Origin: Rhyacophila brunnea
Taxonomy: Eukaryota; Arthropoda; Insecta; Trichoptera; Rhyacophilidae
Length of the DNA stretch: 64,000 bases
Assembly: GCA_022495005.1 (NCBI GenBank)
Contig: JAGYXB010000559.1
Coordinates: 1,798,001-1,862,000 of the forward strand
Direction: 5' to 3'
Part shown: one piece after another, positions 37,641 through 49,563 of the stretch
Numbering within the stretch: position 1 is the stretch's first letter
Layout of the letters: each line of letters opens with the position of its first letter
Made by a program: the position numbers and the translations under genes
Notes under the pieces: generated by a model
Told to the model about the DNA's origin: nothing
Databases searched by the model: none
Seen by the model: only the letters and a program-made list of their open reading frames with translations

Positions 37641-38320
37641 GTGAGAGCCGACTAAGAGTTTGACAAAATATCGGATGATTTCTTTATAAAGTCTCTGCGT
37701 CGGAGATGATAATAGCCAACATTGTTCGAGGAAAGAAACTGAAGTGGAAGAACATTTTATTATAATTCACCTCGTCGTATACAAAGAATTGTATTACATA
37801 GACGTGTTTCTATATTTACTTTGATTATCTGCCATTATAAAATAGATGCTGCGTAACTCAATTGAAGATTTGACAAGTCATTCTGTCACCTACATACGTG
37901 TGACAGTTGACGGATCAAAGTATATCCTAACAAAGAAGACATTACATTTCCCTTCAATGGGCACCTGGGCCTCATAACAAATTAGAGTTGGTTCATAAGT
38001 GTTTACTTCCTTCTAAACAGCTTAGACAGAATTGAGACTACGTAAGATTGCAACACTATATGTTATTGCTTGTATTTTAAGCGATCGTTTATTTTATATT
38101 TTAAGTTGTTCACCATGGCTAGACTCTGGTAGGTATATAGTTTGCAATCATAGATGTTAAGAAAGATGTTTATTTTGTACTTTTTGTACAATTTTGAAAT
38201 AATACACACTCAATAGTAAAAACTAAATGGAGGGCCACAGGGGCACAGCATTCTTATACGATAGCTGCATTTCGCCTCAATTATTTGTGAATGAGAATTC
38301 TTGAAATATTATTTTGTTGT
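37641..38320. other. Intergenic, nothing recognised
   Basis: AT-rich; no repeat ends or frames of note. Confidence 0.4.
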
Positions 38321-38328
38321 ATGACAGT

Positions 38329-38570
38329 TTTTTTTTCCGACCATGTCCGATCCTAATAGGATCATATGGGCCTCTACAGAGTAGAGGTTTGTATTAACAG
38401 ATATTTTTTTTTTATTAGAAATGGATGTCAGCCACTTGCTCAACCTATTAGGTCCATACCCTGACTCACACACAAATTGAAAAACAATATGTGTACTTAC
38501 CAGACCCAGGATTCGAACCTGGGTCCCATGGTGTGATAGTCCAATGCTTAAGCCGCGCGGCCACCGTGGG
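38329..38570 (-). mobile_element. tRNA-derived SINE family A, copy 4
   Basis: B box GGTTCGAATCC, body as copy 2, T run on + at its 3' end; short target duplication TGACAGT (38322-38328 and 38573-38579). Confidence 0.8.
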
Positions 38571-40914
38571 TGTGACAGTATTTACTCTTTACCTAATGCA
38601 TTTTATACAGAAATATTATTATTATTTCAACCTATTTTAGTCAGTCTGAATATAAACAAAATTTTAATTATTGAATTGGGCAACGATAATGATTGGTAAT
38701 TTACGATTGTTATATACCTATGTATAGGGTTGCTAGTAAATGGTTAAGAATTTTTTTTCAATAGTAGACTATCTTATGGGATCATTTTTTTCATACCACA
38801 GGAGACGAAAATAAACATATTTGATAAGAATGTTTTATCGATTATTGTAGACTTGGGTAAAAATAGTCGTAACGGCAACCCTCTAAAATTATTTTCTCCT
38901 CTGTTAGCGTGATGAGAGGTTAGTTTGGCGTATTCAAAAATACATTATGGGAAGGATTAAAAAAATAATAGAATCCCATGAATATAGTATTTTTTCATTT
39001 GAGAGTGTATATTATTTGTTGAGACAATTATTTTACAATGATGTTCACTTGTTTTTATCACTCAAGTGCCTACTAGAATTATTCTACAGTTGCACCATGG
39101 GTGATTCACAGACGTAGGTATTTGTATTGTTTGTTACAATGCCTAGGTATATCAATACTAGCAAAAACAACACACTGTAGAATGATTCCAGTCAATAATA
39201 ATAGATATTTTACGAAATAAATCTGATCTGTATGTCTATGTTGACACATCAACCAGTAGCAGATTATCCCTGCCTCAAGACCTTGGATTCAGAGGGGCCT
39301 CAGAGTGACTTCAAATTAACCCAAAATCATATTTTTTTTCATAATTTTCTTCTTTATTGATAAATAATGGCGATTTTTATTACGAAGCATTTTTACCAAC
39401 GAGTTTCGCCATTATTATCCTAGGGCCTCTAAATGCCTTAATATGTCACCATCTTCAACAGTAACATGAGCTAGAAGGTTGGTTTATTTACATTTTTTTT
39501 TTAAATAAGTAATGGATAAACTAAACTATTTTATAATGGTATGCGTACAGTTAGCATTCCAAATCGTTATTGTGGCCATGGTCTTTTGAGACATACAAAT
39601 AAAATTTATGGAAAAAATAGGTAGGTATCTACTTTATCTTTACTAAACATGATTCTATTATCTATGACCCTGGTAACCCACCAAGATTCAGATAAGTTTT
39701 CAGAAGGCGAATTTATTTATTTATAAATGGCACATGCAATAAGTATAAAATTATTTGATTAAAATGTATACTAGATACATACTGGTACTCATATTAATTA
39801 ATATTATTCAGATGGAGTATTTTATCATTCAATAATTTAAATTCAATAATCGTACGAACCTAGTGGGCAGGGATGAAACATCATGATAGATTAAAACTTA
39901 ACCTAAAGTGGGTAAGAAGGAATACTTTGTAAATAAATAAACAAATACGTATGTACCTAATTAACAAAATAAATTAGTACCTACCTACATTAATCTTAGG
40001 AATCCAAAATGACACAAGTTGTTTTGACGTATAGCCGAGCGGATGTCATTGCAGGTCAAATAAACACTCCGGGATGTTGATAGATTGTCTTTCTAAACAC
40101 CAAACTTACCTACGTACTTTACCGTTTGTTTTGTTTACAATTGTCACGTTTAACGTAATGTAATAACTACGATACCTTTATTGTATTGAAAGAAAATTGT
40201 TTAACCACTTTTTGATTCAGTTTTGGATTTGATTGATTGATTGTCCATCAGAAAAAAAACTTACGGTGAAGCCTATCAAGTGTCCAATCGGAATCTTATC
40301 AGAAATTCAAAACTACCAACATAATAGAAAAGAAGATGACTATTTTTTTTAAATGGAAACTAATCGAAATGAAAAACTGTCGACACGTTTAAATGGGAGG
40401 CGCTGTTTGAATATATTTCCTGAATATTATCTCAAACACCTTTTCTAGTGACGCGTAGAAATATATTTAATGAACAAGAACAGGCATAGAACAGGTTAGT
40501 GCTTACCGATCACACCAACATTATTAAATTGTGTTTACATGTTTTGGGCGGTATTTTTGAATTATTAATACAATTTTATTTATCAACATTACAACAAGTT
40601 GGCTGCTTCATACTTGTTAAAATCAATAATTAATTAGTTATAATATTTTATTGGTGTGATTATTATCAAACATTATTGTAGTGGTTATGTCCTAGCATAC
40701 TTGTTATAGGTACCTACTTAGTGAGTTAATAGTGACTTAAAGGATATGGTACTTATAATAATCGAAAAGAAAATAAACAGAAAAAATAACACAATTAACT
40801 TAAATCAGATATTTTTTAATATTACGTTTATTTAAATCACACAAAATATAAGTATGTTATTTTTATAAAATATACATGTAGCTACGTACCAACATAATAT
40901 ATTAGATAGGTACT
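38571..40914. other. Gene-free AT-rich DNA
   Basis: No gene recognised. A small element-like stretch (38727-38883) is bounded by AGGGTTGC and GCAACCCT only. Confidence 0.35.
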
Positions 40915-41060
40915 AGCATGGCCCCCACATCCTGAAGCGGGCTCCCAGGCCAGAATCTTTGGTGGGCCCCCTACCTATCACTAAGGTTAAAGACAGTCTG
41001 ACGCTCTACAGTGGCGTTTTATAAATGGTGTTCGAGGTCAATAAAAATTCAGTGTATTTT
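40915..41060. repeat. Dispersed repeat CCCCACATCCTGAAGCGGG, copy
   Basis: Matches 52290-52440 and, inverted, 4760-4870 inside the hAT at 3898-4951. Shared blocks: CCCACATCCTGAAGCGGG, CTACCTATC, GACGCTCTACAGT. Confidence 0.65.
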
Positions 41061-42130
41061 TAGCGATTTTTAACACATCGAATTATGGAGTTGTCGAATA
41101 TCAACACATTAACCAAAAATTGCATCGCACAACCATTTATTATATTTATGCTGTGATTGATTTTATTTCAAATACTAAATATGGTATGAACAATAAGAAG
41201 ATAATTCTACGTAAATGGGTACATAATTATAATATACAATAAATTGTTTATTTATCCCTCCGAATATTACAAAATAAATGAAAATTATAACAATAATATG
41301 AAAGGACTAGTTTCTTATATATATTATGAAGATGGAAAAGTGAAGGTGGTAGGAAAATAACGACTGTATAACTTCGAGGAAAGTCTTGGAAGTGGCAAAT
41401 TAAATGGTGATGTAAATTGGATAGGACCTACCTAAATAGTTTTCTTATTAATTTATGATAGGATGAATGATTGCTGTTAAATTGTAGGTTATCATCACAA
41501 ATAAAGATACATCTAGGCTACACGAAAATATACTGTATACGTGTATACATTAGATATTTTGATTGAATACACGCTTGCTTAAAAATACTGCCATGGTGAC
41601 ACATTAAATTTATTTGACTTCTCCGAGAGTTTCGTGACAAAACAGAACGAGACAAAAATTCGCAGAGTTGACAATAAAGATCAGATCACATTGTAATATT
41701 TCAACTTAAATAAAACTTCGTTATATATCAATAATATTATATGGCTTAAGTGTGACTGTGTTATCTCTGCGGACGAATTTTAAAACTACAGTTTGATACG
41801 TTTTATTTTTATTGATGATTTTAATTTTAAATAATCAACATTATAAAAATATAGAATGATTTTATTTATTAATTTTCATTAGATAAAAAACTACATAAAA
41901 TGTGCGTATTTTGGAAGTCAGATTTTTTTGCAACATAAAATTTTATGAATATTTTTTATCATTAAAATGTTGTTTGCCATTCTCGTGATATCATTTTTTT
42001 ATATATCAATTCGAGTTTTGGTATTCTGACCGCTCGATTTAACACAAATAAAAAAATCTAGATATGCACATTTTTTTTAAATAAAAATCGATATTTTTTA
42101 ATTTAAAAAAAAAATAAAACTATCATTCGT
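41061..42130. other. AT-rich DNA downstream of the small peptide gene
   Basis: Nothing recognised. Confidence 0.4.
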
Positions 42131-42136
42131 TTTATT
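42131..42136 (-). promoter_or_regulatory. Polyadenylation signal of the small secreted peptide gene
   Basis: AATAAA on the minus strand, 230 nt beyond the TGA stop at 42366-42368. Confidence 0.4.
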
Positions 42137-42365
42137 ACCTTTTAAAGAACTCATCAAACTGCATTCTAATCAATAAAAAGATTCATAATATTCAATAGTA
42201 GGTATGTACTAATAAAAATTGTAAATGCACATTTTAAATAGTGTTATGTTAAAATACTTGATTAGATCCGTGTTGATTATTTCAAATGAAAGCTATCAGT
42301 AAAATGTATTAATAATGTACTTGTAAAATAAAAACTTTTCTTGTATGTATCACTTAGTCAGTTTT

Positions 42366-42662
42366 TCACCAAATTTCACGACATCTCCATCTCAAATCCC
42401 GCCTCATTCCTTCTGGGCACCCGTCCGATCCATCGGCCACGTCTTCACTCACATTGTCGTCAGTTTCATCGAAGTCCTCGTGAGGGTGAACTTCCACGGC
42501 ATCCATATCCTTGTCGCCAGCGTCCAATCCTCCGTGGACCTCCAGATAAGATCGCTCGCCGTCGTCCACCCAATCTGGCAAACTGGCCGATAAAACACAC
42601 GAACCAAGGCACGCGAAGATCACAAACGCAGCGAGGAAGTTAATTTTTGAAACCGTCGCCAT
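42366..42662 (-). CDS. Small secreted acidic peptide with C-terminal two-cysteine motif
   Basis: One uninterrupted 98-residue frame. Residues 1-26 form a clear signal peptide (FLAAFVIFACLGSCVLSA), so the mature peptide is about 72 residues. Residues 29-80 are very rich in Asp and Glu with little order expected. The tail has only two cysteines (C82 and C94) in GCPEGMRRDL..RWRCREIW, which could close one 11-residue disulfide loop; a CPxG..R..CRE-aromatic tail is seen in assorted small insect secreted proteins, but I cannot name a family. A TATA box and an AATAAA signal frame the gene. It is single-exon and GC-richer than its surroundings, which supports coding. Function unknown: secreted haemolymph, cuticle or salivary peptide are all possible. 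Confidence 0.75.
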   Translation of the reverse strand: MATVSKINFLAAFVIFACLGSCVLSASLPDWVDDGERSYLEVHGGLDAGDKDMDAVEVHPHEDFDETDDNVSEDVADGSDGCPEGMRRDLRWRCREIW

Positions 42663-42800
42663 CTTTTGTTAGTTATATTTGAATTTAGAATTGAGCAATA
42701 GGTATATTGGCAGTCACGTCGAAACGTTCTTTATTTAAATTAATTGCCGTTGTTACCACAAACAATCGAGAAGTAATGTCAAAAATATTTAGCGTTCGTT

Positions 42801-42808
42801 ATTATATA
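42801..42808 (-). promoter_or_regulatory. TATA box of the small secreted peptide gene
   Basis: TATATAAT on the minus strand. A CA start dinucleotide at 42778/42777 lies about 24-31 nt downstream, giving a leader of about 115 nt before the ATG at 42662. Confidence 0.5.
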
Positions 42809-42809
42809 C

Positions 42810-43839
42810 CTTGTAGTTTAATAATGTAAAGATCTAAGATTATTTAAATAATAGTCCTTATCGCAATGTTTTATTAGTAATAATTATAACCGCAGTATCC
42901 TGCGAATTAATGTATGTTGAGTTTTCAAGTGAATGGCGATAACCGCTGGCCCACTGATTTTTTTTTTGTGAATTTTCGATTTTCTCGGAGCGCAATTTAA
43001 AGCTGTGTTTACCCATCTCATTGATAGCAATGCACGGTTAGAATATGATAACAGTTTCCAATTATTCGATCAGTGCATAAAATAATTGATTATACCTACC
43101 TAATATGTTTTTCAAGATGCTCTATACTTGGTGAAGAATTGATTCACGGAAAATTGATTGACTCTTTTATTTTTTACCACGTTTTTATTAGCTCGTATTC
43201 TTTTTTGTCCGGTACAGATTTTTTGTTGTCTGTCCAGTATAAATTTTTTCTTGTTTGTCCAAGATTTGTATTGGACAATTGAAGATTTTTAACAAACTTC
43301 CCGACTAGCTAGACATTTGAAACTTTTAGAATATATCATAACACGACGACAATGCATTCTTTTAATATTTTTAGCCATTTTTAAGCAGAATTGAATTAAT
43401 TTTCAGTTAATTCTGTTTTGTATGGAAAGTTATTATTGTTGGTTGCTAAGGGGGCCCTAGCAACTAAATTATTAATATATACGTGCGTTACTATGGAAAT
43501 CAATATGACATGTCAAAATGACATTTCAGTATTCTAAATGTATTCAGTATTTCTATCAAGTACAAAAAAAGTATTTATTAATACATATAATTGTCAAGTT
43601 TATATGATTCAACAGAAAATTTAAAAACGTGGTAATGTATAAAAAGTTCTTTTTATCTTGTAATTATTTTTGTTTGTTTCATTGATGCTCCGTTACTATC
43701 AGAAAATTCTCTGGTATCTATAACTCATTTAATTGGCCCTAGTCGGCCTAGTCTCGAATTATTGAACATTCTGGAACCAATCTTGAAACAAATTACCTAG
43801 TCAACATACAATTATTATTGTTTTGTAATTCAAATTTAT
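42810..43839. other. Intergenic upstream of the small peptide gene
   Basis: Nothing recognised beyond an imperfect palindrome TTGCTAAGGGGGCCCTAGCA near 43443. Confidence 0.4.
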
Positions 43840-44055
43840 TTATTTGTTACCGTGAACATTACAAATTATAAATTTAAGACGTTCAAAACATGACATTTAA
43901 AAACAAAGAAACAGTGTAAAGAAGAAATAAATATATATGCATTATCACAAAAGCAATATGAAAAGTAAAGTACTTGTAAGGTACAAAAATTATAAATTAT
44001 TATATAGTATATATATTATAAAGCATTGAAGCACACCGAATGAGCTAAGTGGACC

Positions 44056-45180
44056 CTATTTTAAGAATTTATAAAGCAACGTCCGCCTATACTCATCCTC
44101 ACGTAGGTGGAATATATCAACATCCGAAGCGATTTGGTTGAACAGAGTTATTGCTCTCCCAATTGGCATCACCAATGGCAGGTTAGTTGTGCTCCTCGAG
44201 AGAGCAAACAACTGATGCTCCCGATTTCTAAGATAGTTATCAGGGATACACAAGTCAATACTACCTAGAATGGCAGAGTTCTCATTTACACCACGTTTAA
44301 GTCGAAAAAAATACGTGGCCAAATATTGATAGGTATCTTCTAGCACAGGGTTGGCGAACCTTTTTACGTACGCGTGCCAAAATTTCCCAAATAATATTTT
44401 TCGACTGTCTGACGTGCCAAGCAGTTTTTCATTAGGAAAAAATAAAGTTTTCTAAAAAAATAGTTTTTTAAGAATTCCATTATAAAAAATACAATTGAGT
44501 TCTTGATATTCTATCTTTCATCGTATTTCTAGCTGAAGGCATATCTTTTATTCTTTGAATAATTTTTCATTGTTTTCTATTTTCCCAATGAGATCGTAGA
44601 AGCATTTAAACCACTCTTCTTTCATATTATATTCTCCATCACTGAACGGTTTTCCATTTTTAGATATTATGTTTGAGGCAATATAACAAGCAGTTATTAT
44701 ATTTGAATAACTGCCGATAATTAATTTCTTAACGTTTATTGATTGTATATTTTTATTTTTAATTGCCTGATCATAAGGACCGATCTTTGCAATTGTATAT
44801 TTAGATTAAAGCTAATGATTATTCTTGAAAAGGATTTTCCTGCTATTTTTTTTACAATGCAATTTGTCATTTATCATTTATGCATGCATTTCGACGTTTC
44901 CGTTTACATAAACATAATAAACGTAAACATGATATGAAAAACCAAAGAAAATACGCATGGTTATGTTGTCATTTTTTTAAATATTAGTAGGTACTATAGT
45001 ACTTACGTACTTATAGGTATATTTATTTATATTTTTTTTTGAAAAAAACACTTTTTAAATATATATAAAATAGTAATTGCTTTTGTCTTCAAAATGAAAC
45101 ATTCGCGTGCCATAGGTTCGCCATACCTGTTCTAGCATTTAAACTACAGAATGTAAGCATACCTAAGATAAATAAATGAA
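44056..45180 (-). pseudogene. CR1/jockey-like LINE 3' end, interrupted
   Basis: Minus strand: 45180-45138 gives MLTFCSLNAR. After the hAT at 44346-45129 the LINE resumes RYLSIFGHVFF. A further frame (44346-44056) gives NYLRNREHQLFALSRSTTNL and RAITLFNQIASDVDIFHLRE, the C-terminal LINE pattern. A related piece is at 53745-53836. Confidence 0.65.
44346..45129. mobile_element. Non-autonomous hAT inside the LINE remnant
   Basis: 784 bp; ends CAGGGTTGGCGAACC and CAGGTATGGCGAACC; perfect 8-bp target duplication TTCTAGCA at 44338-44345 and 45130-45137. Confidence 0.9.
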
Positions 45181-45810
45181 TAATATTATAATATAGAGAG
45201 TGAGTATCACAGAACAGATAATAAATAGAATACCGATAGGCTGTATTCAATACGCCGCATGGTGAAGCAGGCTTTTGAATGCATGAGTGTCCTACGAAAA
45301 TGAAGCACGCACTATGCACGTGCAATAGTGTGTGTAATACTTACACCAACATTAAATGAGCGTAAATGCATAAACCGAGAGCAGTTTTCAGTATTCGACA
45401 TAAACGTATTCTAGACACGTGTGTAAGTTTAACCCGGTTCATCCTTACTCGAGTCTGTTACCTGCTATCGCCTTACCCGTTGTGTATTTCAGTTCCCATT
45501 ATTTCTGAGTTCCCTGGTGAGTATGCTTGTCTGTCCACGCGAGCAATCATTATTGTTCGACTACTGGCAGATTATACCTATCGTTAGAGGAGGCACAACA
45601 AAACAAAAAAAAAATCTTACCTATCTACATTATTTTGCACAAATCTAATGCACGAATTAGACTAACCGAGATTATATTTTGGAATAATTTATAGCTAGCT
45701 GTTTTAATGTGTTATAATTTTTTCCGAAAGATAAATAAAAGCTTAAAATTCTTTTTATTTACATCGAATTTATTTTCGGTAGTTATAATGTCGACTTCGA
45801 GCTTCGATCG

Positions 45811-46040
45811 ATTTTTTTTGACCATGTCCGATCCATAAGAATATCATATGAGCCTCCATAGGGTGGAGGTTTGATGATACAGATTTATTTTTTTACAAGA
45901 AATGGATGTTAGCCACTTGCTCAACCTATCAATGTGTCGATAGTTTGAATCCAAACGCACATTAATAAACAGTATGCATTTGCCTGATCTAGAATTATAA
46001 GCCGACGCGTTACCCGCTCAGCCATCGTGGCCATCGTGGG
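45811..46040 (-). mobile_element. tRNA-derived SINE family A, copy 5, degraded
   Basis: Body matches copy 2 (GACCATGTCCGATC, CCTCCATAGGGTGGAGGTTT, GCCACTTGCTCAACC); the tRNA-like end is decayed. Confidence 0.7.
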
Positions 46041-46661
46041 TACCGGACCCTGAATTGTATTAGAATAATTTTATATCCTATATTATACCTAGTAAATGAA
46101 AGACTGTACTTAGGTAATGATTTTTACATTTATTTATTACATAATTAATGACAGGATATACAATATATATACATAATTTTCAATATATGTAATTAAAACA
46201 CATTTAAACAATTAGTATTCAAATTATATTTTTATTTGATAAAAACACATTTTGTTGCTCACATTATAATAATATGGTTATCTCATTTCAAAGCACATTA
46301 ATTAATATTATAATTGTTATGTAATAACGTAATTTTACAATTATTTACTATTATTATATACCTATTATTATCCCACCTACTTTAGCAGGTATAAGCGACA
46401 AAGCACAGTGCGAGTGGCCGTGCGATGCGCTCGTGGCGCGAGAGTCGTAACTACTACTTGCTTTGCTCACAGCATAGTGAGCAAGTTTGTATACTTACAT
46501 AACATTGCATTGTTTTTTTTAGTACTTGGGAAAAGACGCGTACATCGGTAGCATGCGGTGACTTCTGCTTATAGGGATGCTGTTGAAAAATACACACATA
46601 TCTACTCTTTGATACACAATATTATCTACGTACGGTATGCGGTGTTGCCGCTTAGTTGGTC

Positions 46662-46700
<39 letters not shown>

Positions 46701-47544
46701 GTAATTATATTTAAATAACAACACAATGTTAATAAAATAGAACATTTAGAATTTAAATTAATTAAAATTTACCATGCGATTGCAAAATAAATACCTTCAT
46801 ACTGTTAGTACGTTCTTACCTACTGTATCGATCATTTCTGGTCTATATAGAGCATTGATATACTACTGGATGAATCATATGCTTCTTAAAATGACGCCCG
46901 ATTTTCAGCGACTCGGCCTTTGTTAAAACTTACTGAGTAAGCCCGGTCTAGCTTGCATCTTACTCTAACTAATAGTCAGCGCATGACGACTTGCTCTGTC
47001 TGTTTTGCGTTGCAGCACCCTTAGGTTCACTATTCCAAGAACGCAAATTTAGTTTTACAGCCAGGGCAATACGGGTGAAATTCGGGAATCCATGTTAACG
47101 GTCTTAACGCATTATACCTACAAGGAAATATTATAAGACGATATTCGTAATATCTTTTGTGGTACATTTTTAAAATGACACTTGTATGGGAACTGCTCAT
47201 CTAGTAGTATATCAATGATATGGAGCATCTATGGACAGCGAAGAAGAAGTTTTTAATACATATTACGATCATATCAGCCACAAAACAAAGAAATTTCCCT
47301 ATTTCATAGTTCATGATAATTGTTATGAGCTTCATTTAGCAATATCAAAAAAAAAAATACTTAGGTTTAAAGTTTACAATCGCGTTAACTATATTGGATA
47401 CAATATACAATACTAATGAAAATATTAACCCCTAACCAATGGCATTATTAATGGACAACGTACTAGAAAGTAAATTCGCGCATAGCGATATTCGCACATG
47501 TATAGGTAGACGTCACGCAATTTCCATTATGCGATATCACGCAT
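46041..47544. other. Intergenic with a microsatellite and short GC-richer patches
   Basis: Holds the (AT)n at 46664-46694 and a GC-richer patch at 46410-46480 of unknown nature. No gene supported. Confidence 0.35.
46664..46694. repeat. (AT)n microsatellite
   Basis: About 15 AT units. Confidence 0.9.
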
Positions 47545-47985
47545 CGGGAATTTATAGCAATATCACCTTTATTGTATTGGCGTAGAACAGTGTTTCTAGT
47601 GTCAATGTTCATTTGAGCGAACCCGTTAGAACCGAACTATTCGGCAGACCGACAAAAATCATCGGGAACTTATAGCAATATCACCTTTCAGCGCTCGAAA
47701 TGGAAAATTTTACGAACCGGAGCGCTTGATAATTTTACGAAAATATTAACACTGTTACTTATCTAATTCTATACATATATGTATTTAAAAAAACGATTGT
47801 GTTGGATTTTTTTTATAATATGACAGCTCGCTCAGACGGTCAAATTAATATTTACACGAGACGGAGCGATAATTTTGGGAATTGTATGAACCGGAACGGC
47901 GCTCCGGTGAGTTCCGGTCTATTTCGAGCCCTGCCTTTATTGTAATGGCGTTAGAACAGATTATGCCATTCGGCTGACCCGACAA
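47545..47985 (+). repeat. Tandem duplication, second unit carrying a MITE
   Basis: ATCGGGAATTTATAGCAATA followed by TCACCTTTATTGTATTGGCG in unit 1 recurs from 47661 in unit 2, which is split by the MITE at 47689-47933. Confidence 0.75.
47689..47933. mobile_element. CAGGGCTCGAAAT hAT MITE
   Basis: 245 bp, CAGCGCTCGAAATGGAAAAT to TTTCGAGCCCTG. CCTTT repeats on both sides; the neighbouring duplicate shows the unfilled site TCACCTTTATTG. Confidence 0.85.
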
Positions 47986-47989
47986 AAAA

Positions 47990-48644
47990 GTGAGTGTCAT
48001 TTTTTTTCAGATGCTTCGTCCATATTAATGTCATTGCCCTTAACCATGAAATAGATATAAAAGAAAATTAGATTATTTTTTCTCCAATAAAATTTATGTT
48101 GCTGAAATTGTGAGATACCGCAGTTCACGGTCGATAAACAATACGTCACTGATTGACAGTCGGTGACTTTGACATCAAAATATTTTATCGTTCCCATTTA
48201 AGACATTCAATATTTTAAAACATCATATAAGTACAGTTATTTTATTATATACATAAGATTTAGGTAAGTATGTATGTAACTAATTTAAATTAATGAAAAA
48301 AGTTGTGAAGGTTATTTAACATAGTCCACATAAGACACACATAAGATATCCATATACATTGTATAGTACAACAATATATCCATATAAAAAATATACAATA
48401 GTTTGCAAACTCTTGGCATTACACAAAGTCACGTAAGTATACAATATTTTTTCGAAATTCAACGCACGTCCCACCACCAAACATTGCTATCAAATTAAAT
48501 GCAGTTTGGAAAGTCCACATTGCACAAATTTGCGCGCTTTTATAAATAAACCAAAATTCTACAAAACCACGCGTCGCTACTTCCGATGGAACGATAAAAA
48601 GTCTCTCCAAAATAGTGCAGCAATTGTTTGTTTCCACAATACGT
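47990..48644. other. Intergenic, nothing recognised
   Basis: Short overlapping frames near 48419-48697 have no recognisable similarity. Confidence 0.35.
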
Positions 48645-48652
48645 TTTCGATC

Positions 48653-48871
48653 CAGCGCTCGAAATGGAAAGAACCGGAGCGCTTGATATTTTTCTGAATG
48701 TATTAACAGAGTTATAAAATTGTATGTGTATTTTATATAAATAATTATGTTCGTTTTTTTGTTATTAGCTCAGACGGCCAAATTATTTTTTCCACGAGAT
48801 GGAGTGACAAATTTACTGATTTCACGAACCGGAACTGCGCTCCGGTGCGTTCCGGTCCATTTTGAGCCCTG
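48653..48871. mobile_element. CAGGGCTCGAAAT hAT MITE
   Basis: 219 bp with a perfect 8-bp target duplication TTTCGATC at 48645-48652 and 48872-48879. Confidence 0.92.
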
Positions 48872-48879
48872 TTTCGATC

Positions 48880-49466
48880 TGATGTGAAATATGAAAAGAA
48901 CAAGTTTATTTATTTGAGAACATGTACATAATAATTTAATTACTATTCACCTACAAATTGTATTCTTGAATATTCATACATTATTAACCCAATAAAAGTA
49001 TTTTTTTAGTATTTGTGTCATTAAGTCCTTTTTAAAAAAATATTATTAACGTAGATAGATAGTATTATAATTGATAATAATATGGGTACGAGTATATTAG
49101 TATTAACGTTTTGGAATTATTCGGTTTTATGTAGGTACATAAAAAATGTAGGTGGTGTAGATTTTGTATCTCTTTTTAAATATTTTTTTGGTAATTGTGC
49201 CACAGAGCTTTTATAATATTTTTTTTTTACGAAAACAGTTTATTCCATGTAGACAATTATAATAAATACTATTTTCTGTCGGCGCATAAGCTTTTCGATC
49301 CAATAATTTTATTGTTAATTGAAAATTTGAAATTTTCATACATTTTGATGAATCATTATCACAAACTAAAATTGTATTAGGTAATATTAGGTTGATGTAG
49401 GTTTGGTTTGGTCTAAAAGAAAGTTATTAAATCTCACGCGCGCATCTGCGGCACATTTACCAATTT
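48880..49466. other. AT-rich DNA downstream of repeat protein paralogue 1
   Basis: Nothing recognised. Confidence 0.4.
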
Positions 49467-49472
49467 TTTATT
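49467..49472 (-). promoter_or_regulatory. Polyadenylation signal of repeat protein paralogue 1
   Basis: AATAAA on the minus strand about 92 nt after the TAA stop at 49564-49566. Confidence 0.5.
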
Positions 49473-49563
49473 GGTCTGCTTATGCGATCTTTTGGACGAG
49501 GACGCGCCTTCGTGAAATAAAAATATCTTATTTATAATATATATTTATCAAATATAACTAATT

